From Sandaracinobacter neustonicus (GTDB lineage Bacteria; Pseudomonadota; Alphaproteobacteria; Sphingomonadales; Sphingomonadaceae): 64,000 bases of DNA. The stretch covers positions 62,001 to 126,000 of the forward strand of contig NZ_VFSU01000019.1 in NCBI RefSeq assembly GCF_006385875.1. Reading direction: 5' to 3'. Position 1 is the stretch's first letter. Every line of letters begins with the position of its first letter. A program made the position numbers and the translations under genes. This document shows positions 34,463-43,225 of this stretch, piece after piece. The notes under the pieces are model-generated. The model saw only the letters and a program-made list of their open reading frames with translations. It made no database searches and was not told the DNA's origin.

Positions 34463-36778
34463 GTGCGCTTCACTACCAACGCATACCCCAAGGAACAGCG
34501 CCGGGAGGCCTGGCGGTTCGCGCTCAAGCGCGTATCCCTGCTGCTGGATGAAGCGGATGAAAGCCTCCTCTACGGCGAACTGATCCAGTTCCGCAGCCGC
34601 GCGGGCTTCAGCTTCGTCCGCGTCACCGGCACCGCGCAAAGCTGGTCCATCGATCTGCGCGAACAGCCCGGCTCTTATTGGCTGGCCATCGTGCTGGATG
34701 GCGGCGCGACGCTGGTGGACGGCGAAGATCGCATCCCGCTGGCCGATGGCGAAATGGTCTGCGGCCGCAGCGAAAGCGGTGCGCACCTCAGCTTCAGCGG
34801 AGACAATCGCACCCTCCTCATCCATGTGCCGCAGGGGTTGAGCAACCTGCGGCTGAAAACCCCCATTTCCGATACGCCGCGCAAGATCAGCGCCATCGTC
34901 GGCGCGGGGCGCATCTTCTCCGGCATGCTCCGCGCACTGGCAGACACCATCGGCGAAATTTCCGAGGAAGACGCCCGCCCCATCGAGCTGGCCTTCCCCG
35001 AATTCCTGATCACCAGCCTGATGGACAACGCGCCCGCCAAAACGCTGGGCGGCGCGGCGGGCATGCGCGCGGCCCTGCTGGAGCGCATCTACCAGACGAT
35101 CGAAATCCGCCTGTCAGACCCGGATCTGAACTATCAGCAGGTCGCGGCCGAACATGGCATCTCGCCGCGCTATCTGCAGAAACTGTTCGAATCCACCGAC
35201 GACAGCTTCGGCCATTATGTGAAGCTCAGGCGTCTGGAACGCTGCCGCCTCGATCTGCGCAGCCCGCTGCACGCGCAGAAATCCATTTCCGAAATCCTGT
35301 TCGAATGGGGCTTCAACGATAGCGCCACCTTCAGCCGGGCCTTCCGCGAACAATATGGCATTTCGCCGCGCGAATATCGCAAGGGCGCGCCCACGCTGGC
35401 GGATGAGGAAGCACAACAGATGCGGCGCGGCCGCCCGGCCCGCGCAGACCGCACCGCCGCGGATGAACCACCGGAGCCGGACGAGGACGCCCCGTCAGAA
35501 ACCCCGGAAGCCGAAAGCCCGCTGCGCCACCCCGTGCGCCACCACCATCTGCCGGTCAGCCCGGACACCGTGCACTGGGGCTATCTCAGCCGCAACCTGA
35601 AGCCGGTTCTGAAGGTGCAGTCGGGCGATTTCGTCACCATCGAAACCCTCACCCACCACGCCAATGACGACCCCGAACGCATGGTGGAAGGCGATCCCGG
35701 CGCGGAATCCGTGTTCCACTGGGATGCCGACTACAAGGCCATCGACAGGCGCGGCGCAGGCCCGATGGATGCGTCGGCCTTCGGGCGCGGCCCCGGCGAG
35801 GGCTTCGGCGTGCACATCTGCACCGGCCCCATCGCCGTGGAGGGCGCACAGCCCGGCGACCTGATCGAAGTCCGAATCCTTGATATCAACGCCCGCCCCT
35901 CGGGCAGCGAACGCTTCGCCGGGAAAAGCTTCGGCAGCAACGCCGCCACCTATTGGGGCTTCCACTTTCAGGATCTGCTGACGGAGCCGCGCCAGCGCGA
36001 AGTCATCACCATCTACGAAGTGGAAACCGGCGGCGGCCGCCCGCCCGTCGCCCACGCCGTCTACAATTTCCGCTGGACCGAACAGGTGGACCCGTCCGGC
36101 ATCCGCCACGCCCGCTATGATTACCCCGGCGTCCCCGTCGATCCCGCCACCATCGAGCGCAATTACGACGTGCTGCGCAACGTCGAAATCCCGATCCGCC
36201 CGCATTTCGGCGTGATCGCGCTGGCCCCCGCCCACAATGGCTTTGTCGATTCCGTGCCGCCCAGCAACTTCGGCGGCAATCTGGACAATTGGCGCACCGG
36301 CCCCGGCTCGCGCATCTTCCTGCCGGTGCAGGTGCCCGGCGGCCTGCTCTCATTGGGCGATCCGCACGCCTCGCAGGGCGATTCCGAACTGTGCGGCACC
36401 GCCATCGAATGTTCGATGACGGCGCTGATTCAGGTGATCCACCACCGCGCCGCCAACGTGACGGATTATTTCCGCGATCTGGATTATCCGCTGATCGAAA
36501 CCGATGCCGAATGGGTCATCATGGGCTTCAGCCACCCGGATTATCTGAAGGAACTGGGCGAAGACGCGCAAAGCGAAGTCTACAAACAATCCTCCATCGA
36601 CAGCGCCATGCGAGACGCCTTCCGCAAGGCCCGCCGCTTCCTGATGACAGCCAAGCGATTGAGCGAGGACGAGGCCATCTCCCTCCTCTCGGTCGGCGTC
36701 GATTTCGGCGTCTCGCAAGTGGTGAACGGCAATTTCGGCGTGCACGCCATCATCCGCAAATCGCTGTTCACCGGCTGA
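34463..36778 (+). CDS. AraC-type regulator fused to acetamidase/formamidase
   Basis: A 771-residue fusion. Residues 1-190 resemble the AraC-binding-like sensor domain. Residues 201-307 are an AraC/XylS DNA-binding domain with two helix-turn-helix motifs (LNYQQVAAEHGISPRYLQKLFE; SISEILFEWGFNDSATFSRAFREQYGISPREYRKG). A proline/acid-rich linker with an AT-hook-like RRGRPAR spans about 308-352. Residues 355-771 are a complete FmdA/AmdA amidase domain (VHWGYLSRNLKPVLKVQSGD; GVIALAPAHNG; GDPHASQGDSELCGTAIE). The GTG start is preceded by AAGGTG at suitable spacing. One continuous frame links both parts. It may regulate the adjacent catabolic genes while hydrolysing, or sensing with the enzyme domain, a formamide-like compound. 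Confidence 0.88.
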   Translation: MRFTTNAYPKEQRREAWRFALKRVSLLLDEADESLLYGELIQFRSRAGFSFVRVTGTAQSWSIDLREQPGSYWLAIVLDGGATLVDGEDRIPLADGEMVCGRSESGAHLSFSGDNRTLLIHVPQGLSNLRLKTPISDTPRKISAIVGAGRIFSGMLRALADTIGEISEEDARPIELAFPEFLITSLMDNAPAKTLGGAAGMRAALLERIYQTIEIRLSDPDLNYQQVAAEHGISPRYLQKLFESTDDSFGHYVKLRRLERCRLDLRSPLHAQKSISEILFEWGFNDSATFSRAFREQYGISPREYRKGAPTLADEEAQQMRRGRPARADRTAADEPPEPDEDAPSETPEAESPLRHPVRHHHLPVSPDTVHWGYLSRNLKPVLKVQSGDFVTIETLTHHANDDPERMVEGDPGAESVFHWDADYKAIDRRGAGPMDASAFGRGPGEGFGVHICTGPIAVEGAQPGDLIEVRILDINARPSGSERFAGKSFGSNAATYWGFHFQDLLTEPRQREVITIYEVETGGGRPPVAHAVYNFRWTEQVDPSGIRHARYDYPGVPVDPATIERNYDVLRNVEIPIRPHFGVIALAPAHNGFVDSVPPSNFGGNLDNWRTGPGSRIFLPVQVPGGLLSLGDPHASQGDSELCGTAIECSMTALIQVIHHRAANVTDYFRDLDYPLIETDAEWVIMGFSHPDYLKELGEDAQSEVYKQSSIDSAMRDAFRKARRFLMTAKRLSEDEAISLLSVGVDFGVSQVVNGNFGVHAIIRKSLFTG

Positions 36779-36784
36779 AACGCC

Positions 36785-38086
36785 TTAACGCGGGGCCTTG
36801 GCAGGGTCTGCGGCCACCGCAAGCGCAGCCGCATTCACCGCCGCGCGCAAGGCGAAGCTGCGGTCTGCAAAGGGGCCGGGCGTCAGCACATTGGTCATCA
36901 CCACGGCCACCGTTCCGGATTCGGGCTGCACGAGGAAATAGCTGTTGGCAGACCCGCTCCAACTGCCGGCCCCCACAGGCAGACCTCCCGCCGCCTGCGT
37001 GCGCGCGTCCCCGATCGCCAGCCCATAGCCGAACATCGCTGCTTCGCGCGGGTCTCCGCCGGTGTGGATGCGCGGCGTGAACATCTCAGCCACAAGCCCC
37101 GCGTCCAGCAGGCGTTTGCCCCGCCAGATGCCGCCATCCGCCAGCATCTGCGCGAAGTGCAGATAATCCTCCATCGTGCCCGCCAGCGCCCCGCCGCCAT
37201 CGATCAGCCGCGCCGGGTCGCGATACTCAGACGTCAGGCCCTGCTCCAGCGGGCGCAGCCCGCCAGCCGTCGCCACATAATTCGTCACCAGCCGCGCCGC
37301 CTGCGCCTCGTTCAGAACGAAGCGCGTGTCCGGCATCTCCAGCGGATCGAAGATGCGCCGCTTCAGAAACAGCGGCAGCGGCTCGCCCGCGACACGGGCG
37401 ACCAGCGCCCCCAGCACCGTGGTGGAAAAGCCATAGCTGAAACGTTCGCCCGGATCGTGCAGCAGCGGCGCATCGCCAAGCCGCGCCACCAGTTCATCCA
37501 GAGTGGCGGCAGGCGGCACGCCCGCCGGGCCGCTCGCCACCGCTGTCACGCGCGCCACGCCATGGTCGCGGTAATAATGCTGCACCGGGCCATCGCCCAT
37601 GAACACATAGGTGAACCCCGCCGTGTGCATCAGCAGGTCTCGAACCGTCACATCGCGCGCGGGCGGGCGTGTCGTCATCGCCGCCCCGTCGCCCTCCTGA
37701 TAAACCTTGAGATGCGCCATTTCCGGCAGATAGCGGCTGATCGGCGCATCCAGCGCGATCCGCCCCTCCTCCACCAGCATCAGCGCCGCTATGCTGGTGA
37801 CAGGCTTGCTCATCGAATAGAGCCGATAGATCGCATCGGCCGCCAGCGGCCGCGCCGCCTCCACATCCGCCTTGCCCAGCAGGATTTCGATGTCCCTCGC
37901 CCCGCCGCGCATCACCACGGCATGCGCCCCCGGCAGTTCGCCACGGGCGATCATGCCAGACAGCGCGTCCTGCAGATCCACCCCCGCCTCGTGCACGGCC
38001 GGGCTTGCGGCCAACACCGCCGACAGCGGCAGCGGCACCGAGGCAGCCAGCAACAGCAGGCCGCCACGGATCGCCGCGCGGATCAG
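36785..38086 (-). CDS. serine hydrolase of the beta-lactamase/class C (S12) family
   Basis: An exported hydrolase of about 433 residues with the SxxK nucleophile motif S92-M-S-K95 (YSMSKPVTS), YxN-like element near FSYGFST and a late HTGG motif (RIHTGGDP), typical of family VIII esterases, D-peptidases and beta-lactamase-like enzymes. The start is unusual: no ATG or GTG fits, and CTG at 38084-38086 (CTGA overlap with the TauD gene stop, GGGGGA upstream) gives an ideal signal peptide MLIRAAIRGGLLLLAASVP. The true start may differ. Its stop is six bases from the convergent AraC fusion gene. Confidence 0.8.
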   Translation of the reverse strand: MIRAAIRGGLLLLAASVPLPLSAVLAASPAVHEAGVDLQDALSGMIARGELPGAHAVVMRGGARDIEILLGKADVEAARPLAADAIYRLYSMSKPVTSIAALMLVEEGRIALDAPISRYLPEMAHLKVYQEGDGAAMTTRPPARDVTVRDLLMHTAGFTYVFMGDGPVQHYYRDHGVARVTAVASGPAGVPPAATLDELVARLGDAPLLHDPGERFSYGFSTTVLGALVARVAGEPLPLFLKRRIFDPLEMPDTRFVLNEAQAARLVTNYVATAGGLRPLEQGLTSEYRDPARLIDGGGALAGTMEDYLHFAQMLADGGIWRGKRLLDAGLVAEMFTPRIHTGGDPREAAMFGYGLAIGDARTQAAGGLPVGAGSWSGSANSYFLVQPESGTVAVVMTNVLTPGPFADRSFALRAAVNAAALAVAADPAKAPR

Positions 38087-38895
38087 AACGGCCGGTCCCC
38101 CGCCACCGTCACGCGGAAGCCGGAGCGGACATCGGGGAAATAATCCCACACGGCGAAATGCTGGGTGCAGCGATTGTCCCAGAAGGCCACCGAATTCGGC
38201 TGCCAGCGGAAGCGCACCTGAAAATTCGGGTCTTTCACATGATCGAACAGGAAGCGCAGCACCGCGTCGCTTTCCTTCTTCGAAAGCTCGTTGATCCTGA
38301 CCGTTTTCGATTGGCTCACGAACAGGCATTTGCGCTTCGTCACCGGGTGGGTGCGGATCACCGGATGGGTGTTGCGCGGGTAGGTTTTCTGCACATCCGG
38401 GAACAGCTCGCGATAGATGTGGTTGCTGTCATGCACGGCGGTCAGCGGGTCCAGAAACGCCTTCATCGCCGGGCTGAGCGCGTCATAGGCGGCATACATG
38501 CTGGAAAACAGCGTATCGCCCCCGGCATCCGGCAGGGTGTGCATATACAGGATGCTGCCCATCGGCGGCTCCGGGTCTTCGCTCAGGTCCGAATGCCAGT
38601 CCTCGCCGGCGACATAGGTGCTTTTTTCATCCGCATGGATCGCCACAATCTCCGGATGATCGGGCAGCCCGGCCACGGCGGAGTGCATCGCCAGTTCGCC
38701 AAAGCTGCGCCCCAGCGCCTTGTGGCTCTCATGCGTCAGCTGCTGATCGCGGAAGAACAGCACCTGATGCTGCATCAGCGCGTCATGCAATTCGCTGAAG
38801 GCCTGATTGCCCAACGGCTGCGACAGATCGATGCCGAATACCTCGGCACCGATCCGCTTCGTCATCGGCCGCACCTGAATCAGTTCATAACCCAT
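38083..38895 (-). CDS. TauD/TfdA-family dioxygenase
   Basis: A 270-residue Fe(II)/2-oxoglutarate dioxygenase close in length to TauD and TfdA. Iron ligands are H101-x-D103 (EDWHSDLSEDP) and H246 (CTQHFAVWDY), with R257/R261 in DVRSGFRVTV binding 2-oxoglutarate. It oxidises sulfonates, aryloxyacetates or similar compounds, releasing the leaving group as an alcohol or aldehyde. It sits in a leftward operon with formamidase (11-base gap) and serine hydrolase (4-base overlap). The start has AAGGA eight bases upstream. Confidence 0.9.
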   Translation of the reverse strand: MGYELIQVRPMTKRIGAEVFGIDLSQPLGNQAFSELHDALMQHQVLFFRDQQLTHESHKALGRSFGELAMHSAVAGLPDHPEIVAIHADEKSTYVAGEDWHSDLSEDPEPPMGSILYMHTLPDAGGDTLFSSMYAAYDALSPAMKAFLDPLTAVHDSNHIYRELFPDVQKTYPRNTHPVIRTHPVTKRKCLFVSQSKTVRINELSKKESDAVLRFLFDHVKDPNFQVRFRWQPNSVAFWDNRCTQHFAVWDYFPDVRSGFRVTVAGDRPF

Positions 38896-38906
38896 GGCCG
38901 AAATCC

Positions 38907-40001
38907 TTACTTCGGGTCTTTCACCGTGCCCTTATGCGGGAAGATCCGCCGTTCGATGCGGCAATGGATGCCCTGCGTGCCGTCCACCACCTGCGTCACG
39001 CCGAAATCGGCCGCCACGCTCATCAGCGAATAGCCGTCCTGCTTCGACAGGCCCTGATGTTCCTCCAACAGGTGCAGCATGTCCATGGAGGCATTTTTCA
39101 TCGCCTCGTCCAGATCGCCACCGAAGCCGTGCACGATCCAGCAATCCGGCGTTTCCAAGAGCGGCGAGGGGAATTTGAAATCCTTGCGCAGGATGATCTG
39201 GAACAGCACGTCCAGCGAAGCCTCGATCGCCGTGCCGCTGATCTCGCCGTCGCCCTGGCTCACATGCGGATCGCCGATGGAGAACAGCCCGCCCTTCACC
39301 TGCACCGGATAATACATGCGCGAGCCCGCGCCGATGCGCCAGTTGTCGATATTGCCGCCGTGCAGGCCGGGCGGAATGGTGGAAACGGGTTCGTTCACCG
39401 CCGGGGCCACGCCCGCCGTGCCAAGGTGCGGGCGGGCGGGCACGGTGATGCCCTTCAGCGCGGGCGAACGGTCGCACTCGGGGCAGTGGGTGATCCGCCC
39501 CGGCACCACATATTTCTCTTCCACATCATAGGCATAAAGCGCACTCGCGGTATTCGCCAGCGGGTCCAGCTTGTAGATGGTCACCCGCTCCGTCTCACCG
39601 AACTCCTTGTACAGATGCCCCCAGTTGGCCTGCAGGTTCGATCCATAGTTGAAGCGCGGCACCATCTCGAAATAGCGCACTTCCAACATGTCGCCCGGCT
39701 CCGCGCCTTCCACATAGATCGGCCCGGTCATGATATGGCAGCCCGGCGCGCGGGTGGCGGGATCGACTTCGGTGAAGATGCGGCGGATATCGTCGTCGAA
39801 CATCAGGTCCGGGTCGTCGCCCGCATGGTGCGTCACTGCCTGCGCCTGAATCAGGTCGCCACTTTTCACCCGCAGCGCCGGTTTGATCTCGGGCGAGAAA
39901 TAGCCCCAGTGAATGGTCTCGGGCGTGGCCCGCAGATGGTGCAGCGCCGACGGCTTCACCGTCTGCGGGTCGTCGGTCGGGCGCAAGCTGATGAGGGCCA
40001 T
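38907..40001 (-). CDS. acetamidase/formamidase family protein
   Basis: A 364-residue amidase of the FmdA/AmdA family that hydrolyses short amides such as formamide to ammonia and formate. Conserved blocks are IHWGYFSPEIKPALRVKSGD, TGPIYVEGAEPGDMLEV, GVAPAVNEPVSTIPPG..GGNIDNW and GDPHVSQGDGEISGTAIE. The same blocks occur in the C-terminal half of the AraC fusion, so the region has two formamidase modules. AAGGAAA precedes the ATG at 40001. HCPECDR (about 205) gives a zinc-like Cys pair absent from the fusion's module. Confidence 0.9.
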   Translation of the reverse strand: MALISLRPTDDPQTVKPSALHHLRATPETIHWGYFSPEIKPALRVKSGDLIQAQAVTHHAGDDPDLMFDDDIRRIFTEVDPATRAPGCHIMTGPIYVEGAEPGDMLEVRYFEMVPRFNYGSNLQANWGHLYKEFGETERVTIYKLDPLANTASALYAYDVEEKYVVPGRITHCPECDRSPALKGITVPARPHLGTAGVAPAVNEPVSTIPPGLHGGNIDNWRIGAGSRMYYPVQVKGGLFSIGDPHVSQGDGEISGTAIEASLDVLFQIILRKDFKFPSPLLETPDCWIVHGFGGDLDEAMKNASMDMLHLLEEHQGLSKQDGYSLMSVAADFGVTQVVDGTQGIHCRIERRIFPHKGTVKDPK

Positions 40002-40014
40002 CTGGTTTCCTTTG

Positions 40015-40824
40015 TCAGGCTGGAATGGAAGGCGCCGGTGACGGCGATGCACCGATCAGGATGCTCGTCATGCTCAGCGATTTGTGGTGGATGAAATTCG
40101 GTTCGAATTCAGCGAGTTCGTCTGGATACCGCGCGCCCAGCACATACAGCAGCGGCCAGAAATGATCCGGCGTCGGCACAGACAGCCGGGCCGCATCGCC
40201 CAGCGCCTGAAAGTCGATCACCGTCTCCGGCTTGTCGGCGGCTACAGCGCTCAACATCGTCTCGTTGAACTGCGCCGCCCAAGGATAGGCGGGCGCATTC
40301 GGGTTCGCCCAGTCCATCGCGGGCAGATTGTGCACGATGTTGCCGGTGCCGATGATCAGCACGCCCTCATCGCGCAACGGACGTAGCAGGCGGCCGATCT
40401 CCCAATGCTGGCGCGGCGATTTCGCCACGTCCATGCCCAGTTGCACCACCGGCACATCGGCCTGCGGAAAGGCATGCACCAGCACAGACCATGTCCCATG
40501 GTCCAGCCCCCAGCCCTGATCCATCTGCACCGGCATCGGCGCCAGCAGTTCGCGCACTCGCGCGGCCAGCCCCGGATCACCGGCGGCGGGATATTGCACA
40601 TCGAACAGCGCCTTCGGAAACGCGCCGAAATCATGAATGGTGCGCGGCTGCGGCATCGCCGTCACCGCCGTCCCACGCGTCAGCCAGTGTGCGGAAATGC
40701 ACAGGATGGCGCGCGGCTTGCCGATCCGCGCGGCGATCCCGGCCCAGCTCCGCGTCACCGCGCTCTGTTCCAGCGCGACCATCGGGCTGCCATGGCCAAA
40801 GAAGATGATGGGAAGGCGGCTCAT
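40015..40824 (-). CDS. ygiD: class III extradiol dioxygenase (DODA/YgiD type)
   Basis: A 269-residue LigB-superfamily enzyme very like 4,5-DOPA extradiol dioxygenase YgiD. The motifs IIFFGHGSPMVALE, CISAHWLTRGTAVTAM, TIHDFGAFPKALFDVQYPA, GLDHGTWSVL, GTGNIVHNL and PTPDHFWPLLYVLGA carry the metal histidines. It cleaves a catechol-type ring next to the hydroxyl groups. The start MSRLPII was chosen because upstream sequence is low-complexity; the ribosome binding site is weak. It lies 13 bases ahead of the formamidase gene in the same operon. Confidence 0.9.
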   Translation of the reverse strand: MSRLPIIFFGHGSPMVALEQSAVTRSWAGIAARIGKPRAILCISAHWLTRGTAVTAMPQPRTIHDFGAFPKALFDVQYPAAGDPGLAARVRELLAPMPVQMDQGWGLDHGTWSVLVHAFPQADVPVVQLGMDVAKSPRQHWEIGRLLRPLRDEGVLIIGTGNIVHNLPAMDWANPNAPAYPWAAQFNETMLSAVAADKPETVIDFQALGDAARLSVPTPDHFWPLLYVLGARYPDELAEFEPNFIHHKSLSMTSILIGASPSPAPSIPA

Positions 40825-40910
40825 GCTGCAAAGGCTATGGGCAGGTCCAAACATGGTCTTGGCAGCCCGCGCACAAGAGTTTGCTCCCGTGCGGCGAACT
40901 GCCACCAATC

Positions 40911-41396
40911 CTATTCGCGCGTATAATCGGCCGGAATCTGCGGATTCTCCCCGGCCTTGCCCCACAGCAGGATTTCATTGCCCCACGGGTCGGCAAAGGC
41001 ATGGTTATAGCCGTTGAATTCCTTCCAATAATGGTTGCGCCACAGGATCGTCGCGCCCAGTTCCTCAGCCGTGGAAAGAATGCGATCCGCGCTGTCATCG
41101 TCGCTGATCAGCACCCACACCCGCGCCTTGCGCCCGCCCGTGGAAATCCCGCGAGGCTCCACCCCCGCCGGATCTGGATGCGGTCGCGCATTGGCCGCAT
41201 CGAAAATGCCCAGATGCAAATTGCCGATCTGGCTGTCGCTGCCATCCTTGTGCTTGAAAAAGCCCCCCGGCACCATGCGATGGTAAATGCCCTGCGGCCG
41301 GGCATCATTCTCCCACCCGAACACCTTCGCGTAAAACTCCCCGGCAGCAGCGGGATCGTCAGACGCCAGGTCCACGAAGATCAGCGTGTTGGTCAT
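40911..41396 (-). CDS. VOC-superfamily protein
   Basis: A 161-residue vicinal oxygen chelate protein: TLIFVDLASDDPAAAGEFYAKVFGWE at the N-terminus and GYNHAFADPWGNEILLW near the C-terminus. The position usually held by the first metal histidine is occupied by Asp/Val, so a metal-free or lipocalin-like binding role is possible. AGGGAG lies seven bases from the ATG. It is the first gene of the leftward operon VOC-YgiD-formamidase-TauD-serine hydrolase. Function unknown. Confidence 0.8.
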   Translation of the reverse strand: MTNTLIFVDLASDDPAAAGEFYAKVFGWENDARPQGIYHRMVPGGFFKHKDGSDSQIGNLHLGIFDAANARPHPDPAGVEPRGISTGGRKARVWVLISDDDSADRILSTAEELGATILWRNHYWKEFNGYNHAFADPWGNEILLWGKAGENPQIPADYTRE

Positions 41397-41514
41397 GGAG
41401 GCTCCCTGCAAAATTTGAGGCCCCAGCCAATGCCCGCCCACCCCCACCCGCGCGTGGCACCCTGCGCCCGAAAGCTTGACCACTGGCGTTGTCGCGCGGG
41501 CGGTGCGGTTGTGT

Positions 41515-41698
41515 GCCTCCGGCGGGCAGGGCTCTGCCCTGCACCCGGCAGGGAAATGATTTCCCTGCACCCTCGAAATTGGCGGAGCGGCCCAACTCCA
41601 ACGCCATAGGAGTGATCAGATTCGATTGCCTGCGGCGCACCGCAGCTCTCTCCCCCTGCAAGGGGGAGAGCTGGAGAGGGGGTGTCACCGCCGGGCCT
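41515..41698 (-). repeat. R1 dispersed intergenic element, copy D (reverse)
   Basis: On the minus strand: GGCCCGGCGGTGACACCCCC, CTCTCCAGCTCTCCCCCTTG, GCGCCGCAGGCAATCGAATC, GATCACTC, GAGGGTGCAGGGAAATCA, then the ATTTCCC arm and a GCAGGGC/GCCCTGC hairpin and GCCGGAGGCA. Identity with copy B is very high across the first 60 bases. Confidence 0.8.
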
Positions 41699-41726
41699 GA
41701 CCCACCCACATCCCCACAAAAACGAA

Positions 41727-41747
41727 GCCCCGGATCAAGTCCGGGGC
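41727..41747. repeat. R4 palindromic repeat, single copy
   Basis: Core CCCCGGATCAAGTCCGGGG. Adjacent to the R1 element as in islands 1 and 5. Confidence 0.75.
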
Positions 41748-41780
41748 AACGCGCAACCACATGAAATCAAACGGCCCAAC

Positions 41781-43028
41781 TCACTCAGCCGCCAACGCAG
41801 CCTCACCCTCCGGCACCACCGCCCCCACAACCTCAGGCGCGCGCAGGAACAGCGCAGACACAATCGTCGCCAGCCCCAGCATCCCGGCGAAGGCCAGGAA
41901 CACGATGTTGTAATGGCCGGTCACATCGGCCACCCGCCCGGCGATCACCGGCCCCAGCACGGCGACCGTCGTCATCATCGTCGCCATCGCCGTCATGTCG
42001 CCCGCAATCGCCGCGCCATAATAGCGCACCAGCAGGATGTGCGCAGACAGCCACGTCACCCCCCAGCCGATCCCGAACAACAGCGCAGAGGCGTAAACCA
42101 TCAGCACAGACCCGCCAGACCACATGCCCAGCATCGCCACCGATTGCAGCGCAAGCCCGCCCACCAGCAGCCGCACCGGCGGATATTTCTCACACAGGGC
42201 ACCCGTCACGCCCTTCGAAAGCGTCCCCGCCGCCGCCAGCAGGCTCATCGCCACGGCCCCGGCCGAAGCGCCCAGCCCCATGCTCGCCACATGCGAGACC
42301 AGCATGGCGTGGCAGGTCGTCACCACCGTCTGCACAACGGCCATGGCCAGCGCCAGCACGGCGAAGGCCGGCGTCATCATCGCCCGCTTCACCGTCCATG
42401 CAGACGCGGCGACCGGGCCTTCATCCTTCGCCCCGGCGTGGCGCACCTGCTCGGCGCTTTCCACCTTCACCGCATCGCGGATCGCCACAAAACAGATCAC
42501 CGCCAGCGCCACCGAGCATCCCGCCATCACCATCCAGTGCGTGCGCCAGCTGCCCGTCAGCCCCACGATGCTGCCCACGATCAGCGGCCCGGCGATCCCG
42601 CCCGCCGCGCCAGACATGAAGTAGAAACCGATCATCCGCGAGGATTTCTCGGGGAACCATGTCGCCAGCAGGTAAACCGCAGGTGCAGGCGCAATGAGGG
42701 AGAAACCGATCCCCATCAGCGTCGTCGCCAGGAAGAACATGTAGAGGCTGTCGATAGTCCCGGCCAGCGCGAATCCGGCAGCCAGCACCAGCGCGCCGAT
42801 CGTCATCGTCAACCGCGTGCCCACCGCCTTCATCAGTTGCGGCGGCAGCGGGCTGGACAGCCCGCAGGCCAGCCCCAACAGCGCGAAGCTCATCCCCGCC
42901 GCCGTCTGCGACCAGTGCAGCTCCGCCACCATGGTGTACAGAACATAGCCCAGCGACGTGAAGGTCGTGGCCGTCACGAAGAAGAAGCCAAGCGAGGCTG
43001 CGATCATCACGGCGAGACTGCGGGGCAT
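41781..43028 (-). CDS. MFS transporter (major facilitator superfamily)
   Basis: A 415-residue permease with 12 predicted helices, beginning AVMIAASLGFFFVTATTFTSLGYVLYTM. It belongs to the oxalate/formate-antiporter or monocarboxylate-like MFS group by its overall look (GLASGLSSP..., GWGVTWLSAHILLVRYYG), but the substrate cannot be assigned. The ATG at 43028 has GGAG five bases upstream; an ATG six codons earlier is weaker. It follows the TonB receptor on the same strand after a hairpin, so uptake across outer and inner membranes may be coordinated. Confidence 0.83.
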   Translation of the reverse strand: MPRSLAVMIAASLGFFFVTATTFTSLGYVLYTMVAELHWSQTAAGMSFALLGLACGLSSPLPPQLMKAVGTRLTMTIGALVLAAGFALAGTIDSLYMFFLATTLMGIGFSLIAPAPAVYLLATWFPEKSSRMIGFYFMSGAAGGIAGPLIVGSIVGLTGSWRTHWMVMAGCSVALAVICFVAIRDAVKVESAEQVRHAGAKDEGPVAASAWTVKRAMMTPAFAVLALAMAVVQTVVTTCHAMLVSHVASMGLGASAGAVAMSLLAAAGTLSKGVTGALCEKYPPVRLLVGGLALQSVAMLGMWSGGSVLMVYASALLFGIGWGVTWLSAHILLVRYYGAAIAGDMTAMATMMTTVAVLGPVIAGRVADVTGHYNIVFLAFAGMLGLATIVSALFLRAPEVVGAVVPEGEAALAAE

Positions 43029-43169
43029 GGCGACTCCATTTATCATGCCGGCAGGCGCGAAATACAATGCCGGCGCGAGCATGCCACAGTCGCACCGGCC
43101 CCCCGCCCCGCTCTTGCGCACAAGCGCCCTAAGAATTGATCTTCCCCCGCCTCGCGCCGGATACGGAAA

Positions 43170-43195
43170 GGGCGCGCGGTTTGCACCACGCGCCC
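43170..43195 (-). terminator. hairpin terminator after the TonB receptor gene
   Basis: On the minus strand a 10-base GC-rich stem (GGGCGCGTGG / CCGCGCGCCC with one G-T pair) and a 6-base loop begin 30 bases past the receptor stop and are followed by TTTCC. This fits a weak rho-independent terminator. Confidence 0.6.
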
Positions 43196-43225
43196 TCCCG
43201 GTTGCCAAACCGGCGATGTTGAGCG

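Larger units (their letters stand above)
41397..41780. repeat. intergenic repeat island 4 (R1 copy D, R4)
   Basis: No gene is supported. A reverse R1 copy at 41515-41698 is followed by a single R4 palindrome at 41727-41747. A short hairpin GGGCAGGGC-TCT-GCCCTGC (about 41524-41542) lies inside the R1 boundary. The island separates the MFS gene stop from the VOC gene start, so it also holds the promoter of the leftward VOC operon. Confidence 0.7.
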
